DNA from: Pelagimonas phthalicica
GTDB taxonomy: Bacteria > Pseudomonadota > Alphaproteobacteria > Rhodobacterales > Rhodobacteraceae
DNA: 64,000 bases
Reading direction: 5' to 3'
Assembly (NCBI RefSeq): GCF_004364805.1
Contig: NZ_SOAP01000004.1
Span: forward strand, 124,001 to 188,000
A model generated the notes under the pieces. That model had not been told where the DNA came from and did not search any database. It saw only the letters and a list, made by a program, of their open reading frames with translations. A program made the position numbers and the translations under genes. Position 1 is the stretch's first letter. The number at the start of each line of letters is the position of its first letter. This document shows positions 1 to 7,413 of the stretch, in pieces.

Positions 1-37
1 CTACGCCTTGGGCAGGAAAGTTTGGGGGAAAGCATGA
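1..37 (+). CDS. 3' end of an unidentified upstream gene (partial)
   Basis: The second reading frame is open from the window edge to a TGA at 35-37. That TGA overlaps the proC ATG in the ATGA arrangement common in operons. Only about eleven codons are visible, so the product cannot be identified. Chance openness of such a short frame is quite possible. Confidence 0.35.
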   Translation, partial: YALGRKVWGKA

Positions 38-849
38 AAGACGGTGTCATCGCAGAGCGCGGTCTGGTCCTGTTGGGATGTGGCAAGATGGGATCGGCCA
101 TGTTGGAGGGCTGGCTGGCGCGTGGCTTGCCTGCAACGTCGGTTTGGGTGACGGACCCTTACCCATCGGACTGGGTCAAGGCGCAGGGCGTGCATCTGAA
201 CACCGAATTGCCCGACAATCCGGCGATTGTTTTGGTGGCGGTCAAGCCGCAGATGATGGGCGACGCCCTGCCAAGCCTGCAGGCGCTTGGCAATGGTGAA
301 ACGCTGTTTGTCTCGGTTGCGGCCGGTGTGACGATTGCCAATTACGAGGGTATTTTGGGCGCAGAAACCCCTATCGTGCGCGCCATGCCCAACACGCCCG
401 CAGCAATCAGCCAGGGGATCACGGCAATCATTGGCAACAGCCATGCCAGCGCTGACCATCTTGATCTGGCGGAAAGCCTGCTGGACGCGGTGGGTCAGGT
501 GGTGCGTCTGGACAATGAGGGCCAGATCGATGCCGTCACAGGTGTCAGCGGCTCGGGCCCGGCCTATGTGTTTCACATGATTGAATGCCTTGCCGCGGCG
601 GGCGAAGAGCAGGGTTTGGGCACTGATCTGGCCATGCAATTGGCCATGGCCACGGTTGCCGGAGCTGGCACCCTGGCCATGCAAAGCGATGATAGCGCCG
701 AACAGCTGCGCATCAACGTGACCTCGCCCAATGGCACGACGCAGGCGGGATTGGAGGTCTTGATGAACGGAGACACCGGCCTGCCGCCGCTGATCAAATC
801 CACCGTCGCCGCCGCGACCAACCGATCCAAGGAGCTGGCCAATGGCTGA
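34..849 (+). CDS. proC: Pyrroline-5-carboxylate reductase
   Basis: Catalyses the last step of proline synthesis: NAD(P)H-dependent reduction of 1-pyrroline-5-carboxylate to proline in the cytoplasm. The 271-aa product has the dinucleotide-binding motif GCGKMG at residues 15-20, the conserved RAMPNTPA stretch near 116-123, and the family signature around 229-240 (NVTSPNGTTQAGL). The length is normal. I chose the ATG at 34 because GGGGGAA sits just upstream; a TTG at 22 would add four residues. The stop overlaps the next start by 8 bp, so translation is probably coupled to the CsaA-like gene. Confidence 0.95.
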   Translation: MKDGVIAERGLVLLGCGKMGSAMLEGWLARGLPATSVWVTDPYPSDWVKAQGVHLNTELPDNPAIVLVAVKPQMMGDALPSLQALGNGETLFVSVAAGVTIANYEGILGAETPIVRAMPNTPAAISQGITAIIGNSHASADHLDLAESLLDAVGQVVRLDNEGQIDAVTGVSGSGPAYVFHMIECLAAAGEEQGLGTDLAMQLAMATVAGAGTLAMQSDDSAEQLRINVTSPNGTTQAGLEVLMNGDTGLPPLIKSTVAAATNRSKELANG

Positions 850-1180
850 GATCACCTTTGACGACTTTCTGGCCGTCGACATCCGTGTCGGCACCATCAT
901 CCGTGCCGAACCTTTCCCCGAGGCACGCAAGCCCGCGATCAAGCTCTGGATCGATTTCGGCGCTGAGATTGGGGAAAAGAAAAGCTCGGCCCAGATCACC
1001 GCGCATTATACGCCCGAAGGGCTGGTCGGCAAACAAATCATGGGCGTGGTCAATTTTCCGCCCCGCCAGATCGGCCCCTTTATGTCCGAGGTGCTGGTGC
1101 TGGGCTTTTCCGATGACAATGGCGACATCGTTCTGGCCCGTCCGGATCAGCCGGTTCCTGCCGGTTCGCGCATGCATTGA
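842..1180 (+). CDS. csaA: CsaA-like tRNA-binding-domain protein
   Basis: A 112-aa protein made of a single tRNA-binding OB fold. It begins with the typical DFLAVDIRVGTI pattern and ends with the VLARPDQPVPAGSRMH type of tail found in stand-alone CsaA proteins. In Bacillus, CsaA has been linked to protein export and chaperone activity; here only the nucleic-acid-binding fold is certain. An AAGGAG ribosome site lies within the end of proC, and the genes overlap by 8 bp, so they probably share a transcript. Confidence 0.85.
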   Translation: MAEITFDDFLAVDIRVGTIIRAEPFPEARKPAIKLWIDFGAEIGEKKSSAQITAHYTPEGLVGKQIMGVVNFPPRQIGPFMSEVLVLGFSDDNGDIVLARPDQPVPAGSRMH

Positions 1181-1266
1181 CGGCTCTGCGCCCAAGCTGA
1201 CCTTGCGGCAAAGCTTGACCTTGGGGCCTCCTTGGGGTTTTCGTCTTTGCCCAAAGGAGACTTCGG

Positions 1267-2385
1267 ATGTACCAGCCAGCGATCACCGGTCATGGGGTGT
1301 TCACCCCGCAGCAATCCATCAGCAACGAAGAGCTGGTCATAGCCTTCAACGCCTATGCCGATCGCTGGAACGCGGCCCATTCCGATGACATCGACGCGGG
1401 TAAAGTTGAGGCCATGGGCCATTCCAGCCCGGAGTTCATTTTCTCGGCCTCCGGGATCGAGCGCCGCTATGTGATGGACAAGGACGGGGTGCTGGACCCG
1501 GATCGCATGTATCCGAAGTTACCCTGCCGGGCCGATGAAGAGCCGGGCATCATGGCTGAAATGGGCGTGGATGCAGCCAACCAAGCGCTGGAAATGGCGG
1601 GGCTGACCGGTGCCGACATTGATCTGGTGATCTGCGCCGCCTCGAACCATGAACGCGCCTACCCGGCCATTGCCATCGAGATCCAGAACCTGCTGGGTGC
1701 AGGAGGCTTTGCCTTTGACATGAATGTCGCCTGTTCCTCGGCTACTTTTGGCATTCAGGCGGCGGCGGATATGGTGCGCTCGGGCTCGGTGCGCCGGGCG
1801 CTGGTGGTCAATCCCGAGATCTGCTCGGGCCATCTGGAATGGCGTGACCGCGATTGCCACTTTATCTTTGGCGACGTGGCCACTGCCGTTGTCATCCAAC
1901 GCGACGAAGAAGCCAAGGGCGCGCATTTCACCATTCGCTCCACCAGCTGCGCCACCAAGTTTTCGAATAATATCCGCAACAATAACGGCTTCCTGCGCCG
2001 CACCCATGACCAGATGGAAGACCGCCGCGACATGCAATTCATGCAGAACGGGCGCAAGGTTTTCAAAGAGGTGCTGCCAATGGTCTCGCACCATATTCTG
2101 GAACACATGCATGAAACCGGTTGGGAGGCCTCGGATCTCAAGCGCATGTGGCTGCATCAGGCCAACAAGACCATGAACGACTTCATTGGTAAAAAGGTGC
2201 TGGGCCGTGTGCCTGCAGATGGGGAGCAGCCCAATATCCTGCAGGATTACGCCAACACGTCATCGGCCGGGTCGATCATCGCCTTTTCGCAGAACTCGGA
2301 TGATCTGCAGCCCGGGGATCGCGGGGTGATCTGTTCTTTTGGCGCCGGGTATTCGGTGGGGTCTGTTCTGGTGGAACGCGCCTAG
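1267..2385 (+). CDS. FabH-like 3-oxoacyl-ACP synthase III family protein
   Basis: A 372-aa condensing enzyme of the thiolase superfamily. The FabH triad is visible: Cys156 in VACSSAT, His297 in WLHQAN and Asn330 in YANTSSAGS. KAS III enzymes condense acyl-CoA with malonyl-ACP. This protein is about 50 residues longer than housekeeping FabH (about 320 aa) and is not in a fab/plsX cluster, so it is more likely a paralogue with its own acyl substrate. An AAAGGAGA site precedes the ATG. It converges on benE with only 2 bp between stop codons. Confidence 0.85.
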   Translation: MYQPAITGHGVFTPQQSISNEELVIAFNAYADRWNAAHSDDIDAGKVEAMGHSSPEFIFSASGIERRYVMDKDGVLDPDRMYPKLPCRADEEPGIMAEMGVDAANQALEMAGLTGADIDLVICAASNHERAYPAIAIEIQNLLGAGGFAFDMNVACSSATFGIQAAADMVRSGSVRRALVVNPEICSGHLEWRDRDCHFIFGDVATAVVIQRDEEAKGAHFTIRSTSCATKFSNNIRNNNGFLRRTHDQMEDRRDMQFMQNGRKVFKEVLPMVSHHILEHMHETGWEASDLKRMWLHQANKTMNDFIGKKVLGRVPADGEQPNILQDYANTSSAGSIIAFSQNSDDLQPGDRGVICSFGAGYSVGSVLVERA

Positions 2386-2387
2386 AG

Positions 2388-3551
2388 TCAGGAGGCGAGC
2401 CTGCGCTTGATCACATGCACCAGGCAACCGATCAGCAACCCCCAAACCGCCGCGCCCAGCCCAAACAGCGTGATGCCGGATGCGGTCACAACAAAGGTCA
2501 GCGCCGCCTCTTCGCGGGTTTCCTCAGCGCTGATGGCCGCTGCAGCTGAATTGGCAAATACATTGAACAAGGCCACACCCGCCAGAACGCCCATAGCCAA
2601 GGGCGGGGCAAGGCCTGCAAGATTGGTTACGCCCGCAGCGAATACCCCGAACACGCAATAGAATACGCCAGCCCAAACGGCCGCCATATATCGTTGGCTC
2701 TTGTCCGGATGGGCATTCTCATCGCAGCACATAGCGGCAGTGATCGCGGCAACGCAGGTCGAGGCCGCACCCCAAGGTGCGCTCAACACGCTGAATGCTC
2801 CGACAGTGGCGAACAACCGCCCGGCTGGGGGCTCATAGCCATTGGCCCGCAGGACGGATACACCGGGCAGGTTTTGGGTCGCCATGGTGACAATGAACAG
2901 CGGCACGCCAAGACCCAAAGCCGCCGATAGCGAGAAAACCGGCCAGACGAACACCGGATCGGTCACCACAGTGTCGATCTGCGGCAGGCCCGAATTGTGC
3001 CACAGCACCAGCAGAAACAGGGTCACCACCGCCGCCGGAACCGCAAATAGTCGCGAAAACCGTCCGACGATGAACCAGGTCACAATGATCGGCAGGGCGA
3101 CCATGGGCGCGTCTGGCAAGGCTTTGAACGGAACCAAGCAGATCGACAGCAATACGCCCGACAGCATCGCCATGGTGATTGGGGCCGGAATTGCTGCGGC
3201 CAGTCGCGCCAATGGTTTCCAGAACCCGGAAATAACCCCCAGAACACCGGCAATGATAAAGGCCCCGACCGCCCCAGCGAACCCCGCCGCATCCGGAGCC
3301 GACACCGCCAGAAAGGCCGCGCCGGGCGTTGACCAGGCAACACTGGCCGGCACGCGATACCTGAGGCTCAGCACGATTGCGGCCAGCCCCATGCTGATTG
3401 ATCCGGCCATTACCGCCGAAGCGGCCTGCGTAGGCGAGGCCCCCATGGCCTCGACCCCCGCCAGAAAGATCGGGAATGAACTGAAAAAGCCGACAATGGC
3501 GACAACCAGCCCGGTCCAAAAGGTCTGCGTATGGAAGGGCAAGGCTGTCAT
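2388..3551 (-). CDS. benE: BenE family benzoate/H+ symporter-like transporter
   Basis: A 387-aa, very hydrophobic inner-membrane protein with about 11-12 predicted helices. It has BenE-type features such as the N-terminal FFSSFPIFLAG stretch and a central PAPITMAMLSGVLLS stretch. The family imports benzoate by proton symport. No benzoate dioxygenase genes are nearby, so the substrate may be another aromatic acid. It starts 6 nt after the tdk stop and probably shares the tdk transcript. Confidence 0.85.
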   Translation of the reverse strand: MTALPFHTQTFWTGLVVAIVGFFSSFPIFLAGVEAMGASPTQAASAVMAGSISMGLAAIVLSLRYRVPASVAWSTPGAAFLAVSAPDAAGFAGAVGAFIIAGVLGVISGFWKPLARLAAAIPAPITMAMLSGVLLSICLVPFKALPDAPMVALPIIVTWFIVGRFSRLFAVPAAVVTLFLLVLWHNSGLPQIDTVVTDPVFVWPVFSLSAALGLGVPLFIVTMATQNLPGVSVLRANGYEPPAGRLFATVGAFSVLSAPWGAASTCVAAITAAMCCDENAHPDKSQRYMAAVWAGVFYCVFGVFAAGVTNLAGLAPPLAMGVLAGVALFNVFANSAAAAISAEETREEAALTFVVTASGITLFGLGAAVWGLLIGCLVHVIKRRLAS

Positions 3552-3557
3552 GTCACA

Positions 3558-4160
3558 TCACCCTTTTTCGCCGCTTGGCGCACGGTCCCAGACCGCCTCA
3601 CGCCAATGCCTGCGGCACAGGCTGACATAGGTCTCATTGCCGCCAATCTGAACCTGTTCACCATCCAACAAGACCCGCCCGTTTTCATCCTGTCGCACGA
3701 CCATAGTCGCCTTGCGCCCACAATGACAAATGGTGCGCACTTCGCGCATCTCATCCGCCAGCGCCAGCAGGGCCGCCGACCCGGGAAACAGCTCTCCCCG
3801 GAAGTCAACGCGCAGCCCATAGGCCATGACCGGAACCCCCAGATCATCCACGGCGCGCGCCAATTGCCAGACCTGATCCTTGGACAGAAACTGCGCCTCG
3901 TCGATGAAAATACAAGCCACCTCGCCCTGGTTCAGCCGTGTTTCGATCTTGGCGAAAAGATCGGTGCTTGCGTCAAACAAATCCGCCTCGCGCGCCAATC
4001 CAATCCGCGAACCGATCTGCCCGGTGCCAACGCGATCATCAAAGGACGCGGTCAGCAAATAGGTCTCCATCCCGCGCTCATTGTAGTTATGCGCAGCCTG
4101 CAACAGCAAAGTCGATTTGCCGGCATTCATTGTCGAGTATTGGAAGTGCAATTTGGCCAT
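3558..4160 (-). CDS. tdk: Thymidine kinase
   Basis: Phosphorylates thymidine to dTMP with ATP in pyrimidine salvage. The 200-aa product has the family P-loop YSTMNAGKST (8-17), the DEAQ motif (87-90) and a zinc lasso with Cys145, Cys147, Cys182 and His185. The first pair is C-x-C rather than the usual C-x-x-C. I chose the start giving MAKLHFQ, as in type II thymidine kinases; an upstream in-frame start at 4196 would add 12 unconserved residues. Followed closely by benE. Confidence 0.95.
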   Translation of the reverse strand: MAKLHFQYSTMNAGKSTLLLQAAHNYNERGMETYLLTASFDDRVGTGQIGSRIGLAREADLFDASTDLFAKIETRLNQGEVACIFIDEAQFLSKDQVWQLARAVDDLGVPVMAYGLRVDFRGELFPGSAALLALADEMREVRTICHCGRKATMVVRQDENGRVLLDGEQVQIGGNETYVSLCRRHWREAVWDRAPSGEKG

Positions 4161-4199
4161 GTGCAAGCATGTGCCGCAACTGCGTCTGAGGGGCAAGTC

Positions 4200-4390
4200 A
4201 TCCGTCGGGAAAACCTGTAGGCTCAGGGTCTTGTTCTGGGGAAGATCCCCCGGGGGTCGCGGAACAAGACACCTGAGCCGACTGGTTGGACGAGAAGGGG
4301 CGGTTTACCAAAGCACACCCAGAGACCCATAAAAGTCGGCCCTTCCCTGCACAAAATCCGGTCTGGGAACCGGAAACTCGTCTAAACCCT
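4200..4390 (+). ncRNA. Candidate structured RNA between tdk and an HTH gene
   Basis: The 332-bp gap between divergent genes holds strong complementary segments. GGCTCAGG (4219-4226) plus GTCTTGTTC (4227-4235) pair with GAACAAGAC (4262-4270) and CCTGAGCC (4272-4279), giving a 61-nt hairpin. GCCGACT (4277-4283) can pair with AGTCGGC (4334-4340), and GACGAG (4289-4294) with CTCGTC (4377-4382). This is more structure than a promoter region needs and there is no terminal T-run. 6S RNA was considered but I could not confirm it. The strand is not certain. Confidence 0.35.
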
Positions 4391-4492
4391 ATTTACTAGT
4401 GACGTTTTCTACATGACATTTCTGACTGAGAGCGGTAATGGGAAAGAACTTTGGCACTTCCCCGTGAACCGCGCGGGACAAGAGGACATCGC

Positions 4493-4951
4493 ATGGCATC
4501 AGTGGGTCGTTACCTGAAAAAACACATCGAAGCGTTGGTGAAAGATGTGGGAATCGAGGCTGCCTGTGAGCTGACCGGGAAATCCAAGGCCACCCTTGGC
4601 CGCTATTACTCCGACTATCCCGAACACGAAGACCGCTTTATGCCCGTTGATGCCGTCGCCGCCCTGGAAGAGGCCGCGTCATACCCTCATGTCACAGCTG
4701 CCTTGGCCGAGCTCAAGGGGATCACGCTGCATTTTGACGAATCCCGGCGCAATTCCAAAAGCGAAGGCGGTGTTAATTCCGATGTGATCGCCCTGTCGCA
4801 ACGCTTTGGCATGTTGATGGCGGAATATCACCAATCCATCGAGGATGGGATCATCTCGGCCAATGAGGCCAAGCGCCTGTTGAAAGAGACGCTGGCCCTG
4901 CAAAAAGTGCTGATCGATATGAAGCTGCACCTGGAAGAAGAGCAGGTCTGA
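4493..4951 (+). CDS. Small protein with a putative helix-turn-helix N-terminus
   Basis: A 152-aa protein I cannot assign to a named family. Residues about 10-35 read as a helix-turn-helix-like segment (EAACELTGKSKATLGRYYS). The middle looks like a linker and the C-terminal half is a charged alpha-helical segment rich in Leu and Glu, possibly a coiled coil. It resembles phage-type or nucleoid-associated regulators in size and layout, but that is inference. AGAGGA lies 8 nt before the chosen ATG; an in-frame GTG-type extension to 4451 is less likely. The gene follows the possible RNA at 4200-4390. Confidence 0.65.
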   Translation: MASVGRYLKKHIEALVKDVGIEAACELTGKSKATLGRYYSDYPEHEDRFMPVDAVAALEEAASYPHVTAALAELKGITLHFDESRRNSKSEGGVNSDVIALSQRFGMLMAEYHQSIEDGIISANEAKRLLKETLALQKVLIDMKLHLEEEQV

Positions 4952-4966
4952 CGACCGAGATTTCTC

Positions 4967-5803
4967 TCAGGTCAAAAGCTCATTCTTAACGACATCCAAA
5001 AGCGCTGCTTTTTGTGCAGGGTTGACCTGCGCGATGCATCTGTCTGCCACCAGCTCCAAAGCCAACACTTTGGCGTCAGCTGTCGTGGCTTGACAGGCTT
5101 GCTCCATCGCAAAGACCCGTCGCATCGTATTGCGGTGCGAGCCAAACGCCGCCCTGATTTTCACATCCTTGAACTGCTTGGGTGACTGAAACCGGCTGAA
5201 GACCCACCAAAAGATCGGGTTGTTCACCTCGATCCCATAAGACACCAGCCTGAGCGACAGATCATACACGCGCTCAAGCTCATCGCGGCAGGACAAGACC
5301 GCGATGCCGAGCACCTTGATCGTGTTGCTATTGCTGTTGAACAGGTAGGGCGTCATCTGGCGCGGGTTCAAACCGTCCACCTCAGCAATCGCCGCCTCTG
5401 CCCAATCTTTGGCCCGCACGCCACCGGCCAAAAGATCCAGGTTCATGGCCACATTCAGATAGGAAAACACCAGATGCGTCCGATCCTTGCGCAACCCGTA
5501 TCCGACCGGCATTTCGCGCACCTTGGGCCAGATCGACCACATCCTTTCAGACCGCGCCTTGGCCACCGCAACATCCACCTGCTCGATCACCTTATGAGAC
5601 CCGGCAATCAGAGCATAGAAATGATCAAAGGACGTCAAAGCGCTGTCCGTTTCCAACGCATCCAGCACAATCAACTGCTCGGTCAAATCCTCAGGCCGCG
5701 TGGATTTCTTGTAAATCAAGCGCCGCGCCGCTTTGCGCCTTTGACGGGGCGGCATCGCGGCCAAAGCTTTCAATACCGCTTCGCCTGTTTGATCTGTATA
5801 CAT
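4967..5803 (-). CDS. Protein of unknown function, 278 aa
   Basis: No family recognised. The protein is soluble, mostly alpha-helical by composition, basic at the N-terminus (RQRRKAARRL near residue 20) and has no signal peptide or membrane segment. It converges on the upstream HTH gene, with 15 bp between stops. Codon use is slightly more relaxed than in its neighbours, which would suit an accessory gene. A real gene is supported by length and by an ATG start in a gap with no competing frame. Confidence 0.6.
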   Translation of the reverse strand: MYTDQTGEAVLKALAAMPPRQRRKAARRLIYKKSTRPEDLTEQLIVLDALETDSALTSFDHFYALIAGSHKVIEQVDVAVAKARSERMWSIWPKVREMPVGYGLRKDRTHLVFSYLNVAMNLDLLAGGVRAKDWAEAAIAEVDGLNPRQMTPYLFNSNSNTIKVLGIAVLSCRDELERVYDLSLRLVSYGIEVNNPIFWWVFSRFQSPKQFKDVKIRAAFGSHRNTMRRVFAMEQACQATTADAKVLALELVADRCIAQVNPAQKAALLDVVKNELLT

Positions 5804-5908
5804 GTCAAACTCTTATCCGAATTCATGGCAGAAACATATGTGTTCCCACCTGGGTTCCAATACGCAGCTTATGTCTAAGAATTATGATGGGCAGAAAATT
5901 GCCCTAGC

Positions 5909-5926
5909 GGGAGGGGGAGGGGGAGG
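5909..5926 (+). other. G-rich tract, possible G-quadruplex
   Basis: Four runs of two to five G separated by single A residues (GGGAGGGGGAGGGGGAGG) lie directly beside the rimO stop codon. Such a tract can form an intramolecular quadruplex on the plus strand. No function is implied by the sequence alone. Confidence 0.5.
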
Positions 5927-7309
5927 TTAAACCAACCGCCCCCAAAGGTCATATTCTCCGGCCTCATCCACCTCAACCTTGACAATCTGGCCGGGTTTCA
6001 ACGCCTCCGCGCCCTCATCAATGAACAGGTTACCGTCAATTTCTGGCGCGTCTGCTTTGGTGCGACAGGTGGCGATGCCATCCTCGTCCACATCATCCAC
6101 GATCACATCCATCACCTGACCAACCTTGGCCGCCAGTTTCGCCTCGGAAATGGCCTGCGCCTTTTCCATGAACCGATCCCAGCGCTCTTGCTTGACCTCT
6201 TCGGGCACATGATCGGGCAGATCGTTTGAGCGCGCGCCATCGACGTTTTCGTACTGAAAACACCCAACCCGGTCGAGCTGCGCCTCGTCCAGCCAATCCA
6301 GCAGGGTCTGGAACTCACCCTCGGTCTCGCCGGGATAGCCGACGATAAAAGTGCTGCGCAGGGTGATGTCGGGGCAAATGTCACGCCATTCCGCGATACG
6401 GTCCAAGGTCCGCTCAGCCGCTGCCGGGCGCGCCATGCGTTTCAACGTCTCGGGATGGGCATGTTGGAACGGGATATCCAGATAGGGCAGGATCAGCCCG
6501 TCGGCCATCAGCGGAATGATCTCGCGCACATGCGGATAGGGGTAGACATAGTGCAACCGCACCCAGGCCCCAAGCTGCCCAAGATCGCGCGCCAAAGCCG
6601 TGATCGGCTTGTCCATTGGCCGCGTGCCGGGCGGAACACCGCGCTTGAAATCCACCCCATAGGCCGAGGTATCCTGGCTGATCACCAGCAGTTCCTGCAC
6701 ACCTGCCTCAACCAGCTTTTCCGCCTCGCGGATCACGGCATTATGCGGGCGCGACACCAAGCGCCCGCGCATATCAGGGATGATGCAGAATTTGCACTTG
6801 TGATTACAGCCCTCGGAGATCTTGAGATAGCTGAAATGGCGCGGCGTCAGGCTGACGCTTGAGGCGGGCAGCAGATCGACAAACGGGTCCGGATCGGGCG
6901 GCACCACATCATGCACCGCATCCAGCACCTGTTCATATTGATGTGGCCCGGTCACCGCCTGCACTTTGGGATGCACGCCGGTGATATATTCCGGGTCCGC
7001 CCCCAAACAGCCGGTCACAATCACCTTGCCGTTTTCCTTCAGCGCCTCGCCAATCGCCTCAAGGCTTTCGGCCTTGGCACTGTCCAGAAACCCGCAGGTG
7101 TTCACAATCACCGCATCCGCACCGCTGTAATCGGGCGAAATTCCATAGCCCTCGGCGCGCAGCCGGGTGAGGATACGTTCGCTATCCACCAGCGCTTTGG
7201 GGCAACCAAGCGAGACCATGCCGATTGAGGGCTGGCCATCACGGCGCGTGTCACCAAGTTGCGCACGAGGGGCGAGATCGGGGCGGAGATCGGGCGGATT
7301 CTGAACCAT
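5927..7309 (-). CDS. rimO: Ribosomal protein uS12 methylthiotransferase RimO
   Basis: A radical SAM enzyme that adds a methylthio group to a conserved aspartate of ribosomal protein S12. The 460-aa product has the N-terminal UPF0004 cysteines (C36 in [13 protein letters not shown]72 in NTCGF, C101 in TGCLG), the radical SAM triad C168/C172/C175 in CNHKCKFC, and a C-terminal TRAM domain. SLGCPKA distinguishes RimO from MiaB. The start is the first ATG; no strong ribosome site is visible, and about 30 residues precede the conserved region. Confidence 0.95.
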   Translation of the reverse strand: MVQNPPDLRPDLAPRAQLGDTRRDGQPSIGMVSLGCPKALVDSERILTRLRAEGYGISPDYSGADAVIVNTCGFLDSAKAESLEAIGEALKENGKVIVTGCLGADPEYITGVHPKVQAVTGPHQYEQVLDAVHDVVPPDPDPFVDLLPASSVSLTPRHFSYLKISEGCNHKCKFCIIPDMRGRLVSRPHNAVIREAEKLVEAGVQELLVISQDTSAYGVDFKRGVPPGTRPMDKPITALARDLGQLGAWVRLHYVYPYPHVREIIPLMADGLILPYLDIPFQHAHPETLKRMARPAAAERTLDRIAEWRDICPDITLRSTFIVGYPGETEGEFQTLLDWLDEAQLDRVGCFQYENVDGARSNDLPDHVPEEVKQERWDRFMEKAQAISEAKLAAKVGQVMDVIVDDVDEDGIATCRTKADAPEIDGNLFIDEGAEALKPGQIVKVEVDEAGEYDLWGRLV

Positions 7310-7413
7310 GCGAGGGCTAATAGCGCGAGGTTCGGCGCGGGGAAAGGGTTTTGGTTGCGCGCCGGGGTATGGCGGCTAGGCTGGGGGCGAGATTTGAGCA
7401 AAGTGATTTCGTG

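Noticed and set aside
1-999. 332-residue minus-strand open frame at the left edge
   Set aside because: Antisense to proC and csaA; His/Arg/Gly-rich composition typical of shadow frames.
4200-4390. Assignment as 6S RNA, tmRNA, SRP RNA or RNase P RNA
   Set aside because: None of the diagnostic conserved sequences could be located, so only a generic structured-RNA call is made.
5909-5926. G-rich tract as a terminator of rimO
   Set aside because: It cannot form a hairpin with T-run on the rimO strand; reported only as a possible quadruplex.
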